Origin: Candidatus Aristotella avistercoris
GTDB taxonomy: Bacteria; Bacillota; Clostridia; Oscillospirales; Ruminococcaceae
Assembly (NCBI GenBank): GCA_904397835.1
Contig: CAJFOV010000052.1
Span: forward strand, 62,001-126,000
Length of the DNA stretch: 64,000 nt
Direction: 5' to 3'
The first letter of the stretch is position 1. Every line of letters begins with the position of its first letter. A program made the translations under genes and the position numbers. Below the pieces are notes generated by a model that was not told the DNA's origin, did not search any database, and worked only from the letters and a program-made list of their open reading frames with translations. Below are positions 59,910 to 64,000 of this stretch, one piece after another.

Positions 59910-60239
59910 ATGCCATCCAATCGGATCAAAATAGAAATTTGTGGCGCAAGCTATATGATCACCACCGACGAGCCGGAGGAATACGTCCAGGAGCTGAGCC
60001 AAAAATTGGACCAGCAGATCCGCCAGCTCATGGACAGCAGCGGCGCCATGTCCGCCTACAACGCCATGATGCTCTGCTGCCTGCAGTATTTGGATCAATA
60101 TCAAAAGAGCGAACAGAACCTGGACCGCATCCGCAGCCAATTGGCCGAATATCTGGAGGACGCCGCCCGGGCCCGCATCGAGTTGGATGAGGCCCGCCGG
60201 GAGGTGGAGCGCCTGAAGCGGGAATTGGAGAGCAAGTAG
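59910..60239 (+). CDS. zapA: cell division protein ZapA
   Basis: ZapA bundles FtsZ filaments at the division site. The 109-residue protein has an N-terminal beta domain (NRIKIEICGASYMITTDEPE, then YVQELSQKLDQQIRQL) and a C-terminal coiled coil (ARARIELDEARREVERLKRE), the usual layout. It starts at ATG 59910 after AAAGGAAG. The next gene, a U32 peptidase, begins at the base after the zapA stop codon, so they are coupled. This ZapA-U32 pairing is common in Firmicutes. Confidence 0.93.
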   Translation: MPSNRIKIEICGASYMITTDEPEEYVQELSQKLDQQIRQLMDSSGAMSAYNAMMLCCLQYLDQYQKSEQNLDRIRSQLAEYLEDAARARIELDEARREVERLKRELESK

Positions 60240-62300
60240 ATGGAGCATCAGTTGGAAATTTTGGCCCCCGCCGGATCCTGGGATTCGGTGGTGGCCGCCG
60301 TTCAGTGCGGGGCAAACGCGGTGTATCTGGGGGCAAAAGATCTCAATGCACGGCGCAATGCGTCCAACTTTGACGACGAGGCCTTCTGTAACACGGTGGC
60401 CTACTGCCACGCCCGCAATGTGAAGGTCTATATGACCGTCAACACCATGGTGCTGGAGGAGGAGCTGCCAGTGGCCAAGGAGACCCTGCGTCTGGCGGCC
60501 AGGGCCGGGGTGGACGCCCTGATCATCCAGGACCTGGGGATCGCCCGTCTCGCCAGAACCCTCTGCCCGGAGATTCCCCGCCATGCCTCCACCCAGATGA
60601 GCATCCACAACCGGTGGGGCGCCCGCCTGATGAGGGAGATGGGCTTTACCCGGGTGGTGTTGGCTCGGGAGATGTCCAAGGAGGAGATCGCCGCCGTCTG
60701 TCAGGAGACAGACCTGGAGGTGGAGGTCTTTGTCCACGGGGCCCTGTGTATGTGTGTCTCCGGTCAATGCACCCTCAGCGCCATGATCGGCGGGCGCAGC
60801 GGCAACCGGGGCCTGTGTGCCCAACCCTGCCGTCTGCCCTTTTCCGCAGGCGGGAAGGGGGGATACGCCCTGTCCCTCAAGGATGTGAGCCTGGTGGACC
60901 GTCTGGCAGAACTGGGAAAACTGGGGGTCACCTCCCTGAAGATCGAGGGACGCATGAAACGGCCGGAATATGTGGCTGCGGCGGTGACCGCCTGCCAGAA
61001 TGCCCTGGAAGGGGCTCCGGTGGACCAGGATCGGCTGCGGGCGGTCTTTTCCCGCAGCGGCTTTACCGATGGGTATTACACGGGCCACCGGGGCAGGGAG
61101 ATGTTCGGTGTGCGCCAGAAGGAGGATGTGACCGGTGCGGCCGGGGTCCTCAAAGAATTGGAGGGGCTCTATCGCGGGGAACACCCGCTGGTTCCCGTGC
61201 ACTTTGCCCTGACCTTGCAGGAGGGGACGCCCGCTGTCCTGCGGGGCTGGGATGAGGACGGCCATGAGGCCACGGCCCAGGGGATGGAACCCCAGCGGGC
61301 GCTGAACCGGCCCACCGACGAGGCGCTGGCCCGGCGGAACCTGGGCAAGACCGGGGGCACCTACTTTTTCTTGAAGAGCCTGGCCTGCCAAATTCAGGAG
61401 GGGCTCATGGTGCCTGCCTCCTGTCTCAATGACCTGCGCCGCCAGGTGTTGGAGTCCTTGGCGGCACAGCGGCAAGCTGTACGGAAGCACCCCTTCCATG
61501 ACCTGACGCTGCCGTCCTCTCCCAGGGAGTTTGTGAGCATCACCCCCGCCCTCCGGGTGCGGTGTGAAAGGTTGGAGCAGCTCTCACAGGAGATGTTGGA
61601 GCGCGCCCAGCAGATCCAGCTCCCCATCGGGGAATGTCTGCGCCTGCTGGAGGGGGGCTTTTCCCAGTGGGAGAAGGTTGCCGCGGAGATTCCGGCGGCA
61701 GTCTTTCAGCGGGAGGAATCCATTGCCGCTCAGTTGCAGACCCTCAAGGAGGCAGGGCTCACCCAGGTGGTGGCCCAGAACCTGGGGGCTGTCTGGCTGG
61801 GCCGGACCCTTGGCTTCCGGGTGAGCGGAGGGTTTCGGCTGAATCTGGCCAACTCCCAGGCCCTGCAGGAGGCCGCTCAGCTGGGCCTACAGGATGCAAC
61901 CCTGTCCTTTGAGCCATCTTTGGACCGGCTGCGCCCCTTGAGGAGTACCCTCCCCCTTGGCATTGTGGCCTATGGCAGGCTCCCACTGATGCTCATGCGA
62001 AACTGCCCGGTGAAGTGTCAACGGGGTTGTTCGGGCAAACGGGGCACCTGTACCCTCACCGACCGCAAGGGCAACCGCTTCCCGGTCCTCTGCCAACGGG
62101 AGGCCACAGAGCTGCTCAACACCGTGCCGCTGTACCTGGCGGACCGGCTGCCGGAGCTGAGGGGATTTGGCTTTTTGACCCTCTATTTTACGCTGGAAAG
62201 TCCCCAGCAGTGCAGACAGATCTTTCAAGAATATGAGGCCGGCGGTCCAAAGCCCACCGATCCCATCACCAGGGGGCTCTACTACCGCAACCTATTGTAA
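60240..62300 (+). CDS. U32 family peptidase with DUF3656 region
   Basis: A 686-residue protein. The first about 300 residues are the U32 domain (EILAPAGSWDSVVAAVQCGA, NAVYLGAKDLNARRNASNFD), with the signature EVEVFVHGALCMCVSGQCTL and a cysteine-rich RGLCAQPCR motif typical of the iron-sulfur U32 enzymes; EGRMKRPEY ends the barrel. The rest matches the C-terminal DUF3656 extension, and a second cysteine set (CPVKCQRGCSGKRGTCTL) is present. U32 proteins include tRNA and ubiquinone hydroxylases as well as reported collagenases, so a hydroxylation role on RNA is as likely as proteolysis. ATG 60240 follows the zapA stop directly. Confidence 0.9.
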   Translation: MEHQLEILAPAGSWDSVVAAVQCGANAVYLGAKDLNARRNASNFDDEAFCNTVAYCHARNVKVYMTVNTMVLEEELPVAKETLRLAARAGVDALIIQDLGIARLARTLCPEIPRHASTQMSIHNRWGARLMREMGFTRVVLAREMSKEEIAAVCQETDLEVEVFVHGALCMCVSGQCTLSAMIGGRSGNRGLCAQPCRLPFSAGGKGGYALSLKDVSLVDRLAELGKLGVTSLKIEGRMKRPEYVAAAVTACQNALEGAPVDQDRLRAVFSRSGFTDGYYTGHRGREMFGVRQKEDVTGAAGVLKELEGLYRGEHPLVPVHFALTLQEGTPAVLRGWDEDGHEATAQGMEPQRALNRPTDEALARRNLGKTGGTYFFLKSLACQIQEGLMVPASCLNDLRRQVLESLAAQRQAVRKHPFHDLTLPSSPREFVSITPALRVRCERLEQLSQEMLERAQQIQLPIGECLRLLEGGFSQWEKVAAEIPAAVFQREESIAAQLQTLKEAGLTQVVAQNLGAVWLGRTLGFRVSGGFRLNLANSQALQEAAQLGLQDATLSFEPSLDRLRPLRSTLPLGIVAYGRLPLMLMRNCPVKCQRGCSGKRGTCTLTDRKGNRFPVLCQREATELLNTVPLYLADRLPELRGFGFLTLYFTLESPQQCRQIFQEYEAGGPKPTDPITRGLYYRNLL

Positions 62301-62311
62301 GGAGAACCAAG

Positions 62312-62746
62312 ATGCTTTTTGTCAAAAAAATGAACCCCAACGCCATTCTCCCCAGCCGCGCCACTGCCGGCAGCGCCGGGTATGACTTGTACGCCTGCCT
62401 GGAGGAGCCGGTGACCGTCCGGCCGGGGGAGACGGAGAAGATCCCCACCGGCATCGCCATCCAGCTGGATGACCCGGGCAAGGGGGCCTTTGTCTTTGCT
62501 CGCAGCGGCCTTGCCACCAAACATGGTCTGTGTCCGGCCAATGCCGTGGGCGTGGTGGACTCGGACTACCGGGGGGAGATCTTTGTGGGGCTGCACAACC
62601 ACAGCCAGGAGCCCTACACCGTTGCCCCAGAGGAGCGCATCGCGCAGCTGGTGGTGCTGCCAGTGGTTTTGGAGGAACTGGAGGAGGTCCCGGAGCTCCA
62701 GGAGACCCAGCGCGGGGCCGGGGGCTTTGGCTCCACAGGAAGATAG
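62312..62746 (+). CDS. dut: deoxyuridine 5'-triphosphate nucleotidohydrolase
   Basis: dUTPase removes dUTP and provides dUMP for thymidylate. The 144-residue trimeric-type protein shows the five motifs: TAGSAGYDLYAC, ARSGLATKHG, the NAVGVVDSDYRGEI active-site aspartate, RIAQLVVLPV, and the C-terminal RGAGGFGSTG glycine-rich tail. It lies 11 bases after the U32 gene, with GGAG before ATG 62312. Confidence 0.95.
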   Translation: MLFVKKMNPNAILPSRATAGSAGYDLYACLEEPVTVRPGETEKIPTGIAIQLDDPGKGAFVFARSGLATKHGLCPANAVGVVDSDYRGEIFVGLHNHSQEPYTVAPEERIAQLVVLPVVLEELEEVPELQETQRGAGGFGSTGR

Positions 62747-62758
62747 GGGGACAGAACC

Positions 62759-63028
62759 ATGAAATGGAAAAATAACCTGATCCTGCTCTTCTTTGTCCTG
62801 GGCGGGGTCATCTTTGGGGCCCTGGTTGCCAATCTGACAGCGGGGATCCCCATGCTCAGCTGGCTGGCCTTTGGGGAGCACATCGGCATTGGAGCGGCCA
62901 ACCCCATTGTGCTGGACCTCTCTGTCATCCGCATCACCTTCGGGCTGGAGATCGGGGTCAATGTGGCGCAGATCCTCTGCATCCTTTTGGCTCTGCTGCT
63001 TTATCGAGCGGTGGGGAAAAAGCTGTAG
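62759..63028 (+). CDS. DUF4321 family membrane protein
   Basis: An 89-residue protein with two membrane helices (NLILLFFVLGGVIFGALVAN, GVNVAQILCILLALLLY) around a short extracytoplasmic loop. Size, order of segments and position immediately before maf match DUF4321, a small family of unknown role next to maf and mreB in Clostridia. It begins 12 bases after the dut stop codon, with AGGGGG upstream. Confidence 0.8.
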   Translation: MKWKNNLILLFFVLGGVIFGALVANLTAGIPMLSWLAFGEHIGIGAANPIVLDLSVIRITFGLEIGVNVAQILCILLALLLYRAVGKKL

Positions 63029-63118
63029 TTCAAAGGCATACAGTCCGATCAAGGCAAAGAATTTTGGGCCTGTCCCGGGGAGCGTTTCCAGAGATGGGCC
63101 CTTCAAAGGAGAACCGAT

Positions 63119-63703
63119 ATGAAGTTGATTTTGGCCTCCCAGTCCCCGCGTAGGGTGGAGCTGCTGGGGCGCATCACCACCGATTTTGTTGCCATTCCCG
63201 CCCAGGGGGAGGAGCAGGTGTCTCCCGGAACCCCGCCGCGGGAGACGGCAGGTCTCCTGGCGCTGCAGAAGGCCCAAGAGGTTGCGGCAGAACACCCCGG
63301 CGCGCTGGTGATTGGATCGGACACAGTGGTGGACTTCAATGGCCACCGCCTGGGCAAGCCCAGGGACCGACAGGATGCCCGCCAGATGCTGCAGTGCCTC
63401 TCCGGCGCCTCCCACTGGGTTCACACCGGCTGTGCACTGGTCCAGGGGGAGCGGGTGGAGCGATTTGTCAGTTCCACTCAGGTGACCTTTTATCCCCTTA
63501 CGCCAGAGGAAATAGATGCCTATTTGGACACGGGAGAGCCCTTTGACAAGGCGGGGGCCTATGGCATCCAGGGCCAGGGCGCTCTGCTGGTCAAAGAGAT
63601 CCAGGGGGACTACTACACCGTGGTGGGCTTCCCATTGGCCCAAGTGGCCCGCATCCTGCGCCAGTGGGGAAAAATTTCGAAGGAAAAGAATAGTCAAATT
63701 TGA
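63119..63703 (+). CDS. maf: Maf-type nucleoside triphosphate pyrophosphatase
   Basis: Maf hydrolyses non-canonical or modified nucleoside triphosphates such as dTTP/UTP or m7GTP, a house-cleaning function linked to cell division. The 194-residue protein has LILASQSPRRVELLGRI, the VIGSDTVVDFNGHRLGKPRD loop with the catalytic aspartate, and GEPFDKAGAYGIQGQGALLV. The YhdE/YceF substrate type cannot be fixed by eye. RBS AAAGGAG precedes ATG 63119. mreB commonly follows in relatives and may lie beyond the right edge. Confidence 0.93.
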   Translation: MKLILASQSPRRVELLGRITTDFVAIPAQGEEQVSPGTPPRETAGLLALQKAQEVAAEHPGALVIGSDTVVDFNGHRLGKPRDRQDARQMLQCLSGASHWVHTGCALVQGERVERFVSSTQVTFYPLTPEEIDAYLDTGEPFDKAGAYGIQGQGALLVKEIQGDYYTVVGFPLAQVARILRQWGKISKEKNSQI

Positions 63704-64000
63704 GGGATAGGGTCAGGCCATTGCTCTGTGCAACGGGAGGGAATGTCAAATCCTTTGACAAAAAACGGAAAATCTTCCGTTCCTTTGGTATGAAAAAAGA
63801 GGATCCGGCCCAAGCTAGTAGAGGGAGCTGGCGCCCTCCCTCTTTGGAGCCTCTCCCTCTGATTTTTTGCAGTTTTTTGCAGCGTTGTCAGGTCATGGTA
63901 CTAGCGCTATTTGCCCAAAAGGGGCAAAAGAAAATCCTGGCGATTTTTTTGTCATAAAACAAGAAAAAATTAAGAAATAACCGGTTGAGATTCCACATCT
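63704..64000. other. right-hand edge, no gene seen
   Basis: About 300 bases after maf. A small ACGGAA/TTCCGT hairpin lies at 63765-63780 beside TTGACA (63756-63761). The last 60 bases are AT-rich and look like the promoter region of a following gene. Confidence 0.4.

Overview
The window reads as a chromosomal segment of an anaerobic, spore-forming Clostridia, most likely an Oscillospiraceae gut bacterium of the Flavonifractor/Intestinimonas/Oscillibacter type. That placement is an inference. It rests on GC-rich coding DNA with AT-rich promoters, strong AGGAGG ribosome binding sites, consensus SigA promoters, the sporulation genes spoIIGA (edge), sigG and ylmC plus a lone Spo0A DNA-binding domain, and the order rpsB-tsf-pyrH-frr-uppS-cdsA-dxr-rseP. 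No phage, transposase, CRISPR array or rRNA operon was seen.

Layout. 0-5.7 kb: start of spoIIGA, two M20-type peptidases/amidohydrolases, tadA and a CPBP membrane protease. 6-8.9 kb: a lysine riboswitch with its terminator ahead of a three-gene polar amino acid ABC importer, which the riboswitch marks as probably a lysine importer. 9.4-12.8 kb: a sortase-anchored surface protein (NPQTG signal) beside a LuxR-type regulator with a second N-terminal HTH. 13-15 kb: tRNA-Arg(CCU), a Nudix hydrolase and a DUF917 protein. 15.5-18.7 kb: a MacB/FtsX-type ABC system whose first permease is frameshifted, preceded by an overlooked small hydrophobic ORF. 18.8-22.4 kb: a GntR/FCD regulator and a two-gene four-carbon sugar-acid pathway, joined by shared palindromes. 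22.7-24.1 kb: a DD-carboxypeptidase gene with two in-frame TAA codons. 24.4-29.3 kb: an F420-0:glutamate ligase-like gene divergent from a LysR gene, sigG, a YheO/DauR-type regulator and ylmC.

29.3-37 kb is the housekeeping core for translation factors, isoprenoid and phospholipid synthesis. 37.5-41.8 kb: a class B PBP with KTA in place of KTG, DegV, a HutP-family protein, and the selenium-linked pair yedF-DUF3343. 41.8-46 kb (minus strand): fhs and a compact tsaE-tsaB-rpiB-upp group. 46-52.4 kb: an FtsW/RodA protein, small membrane protein, lone Spo0A DNA-binding domain, EamA transporter, GNAT, amidase and PLP aminotransferase. 52.5-55.2 kb: IclR regulator, orphan ABC ATPase, frameshifted PNPOx-like gene and HxlR regulator. 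55.2-59.6 kb: glycogen phosphorylase with a GH13 enzyme. 59.9-63.7 kb: zapA, U32 peptidase, dut, DUF4321, maf.

Most transcription units have clear promoters and hairpin terminators. Points most worth checking are the three or four broken reading frames in otherwise intact genes, the operator palindromes that tie each local regulator to its neighbours, the hidden small ORF ahead of the ABC system, and the sequestered ribosome binding site of ylmC. I did not find a convincing new defence or biosynthetic system.
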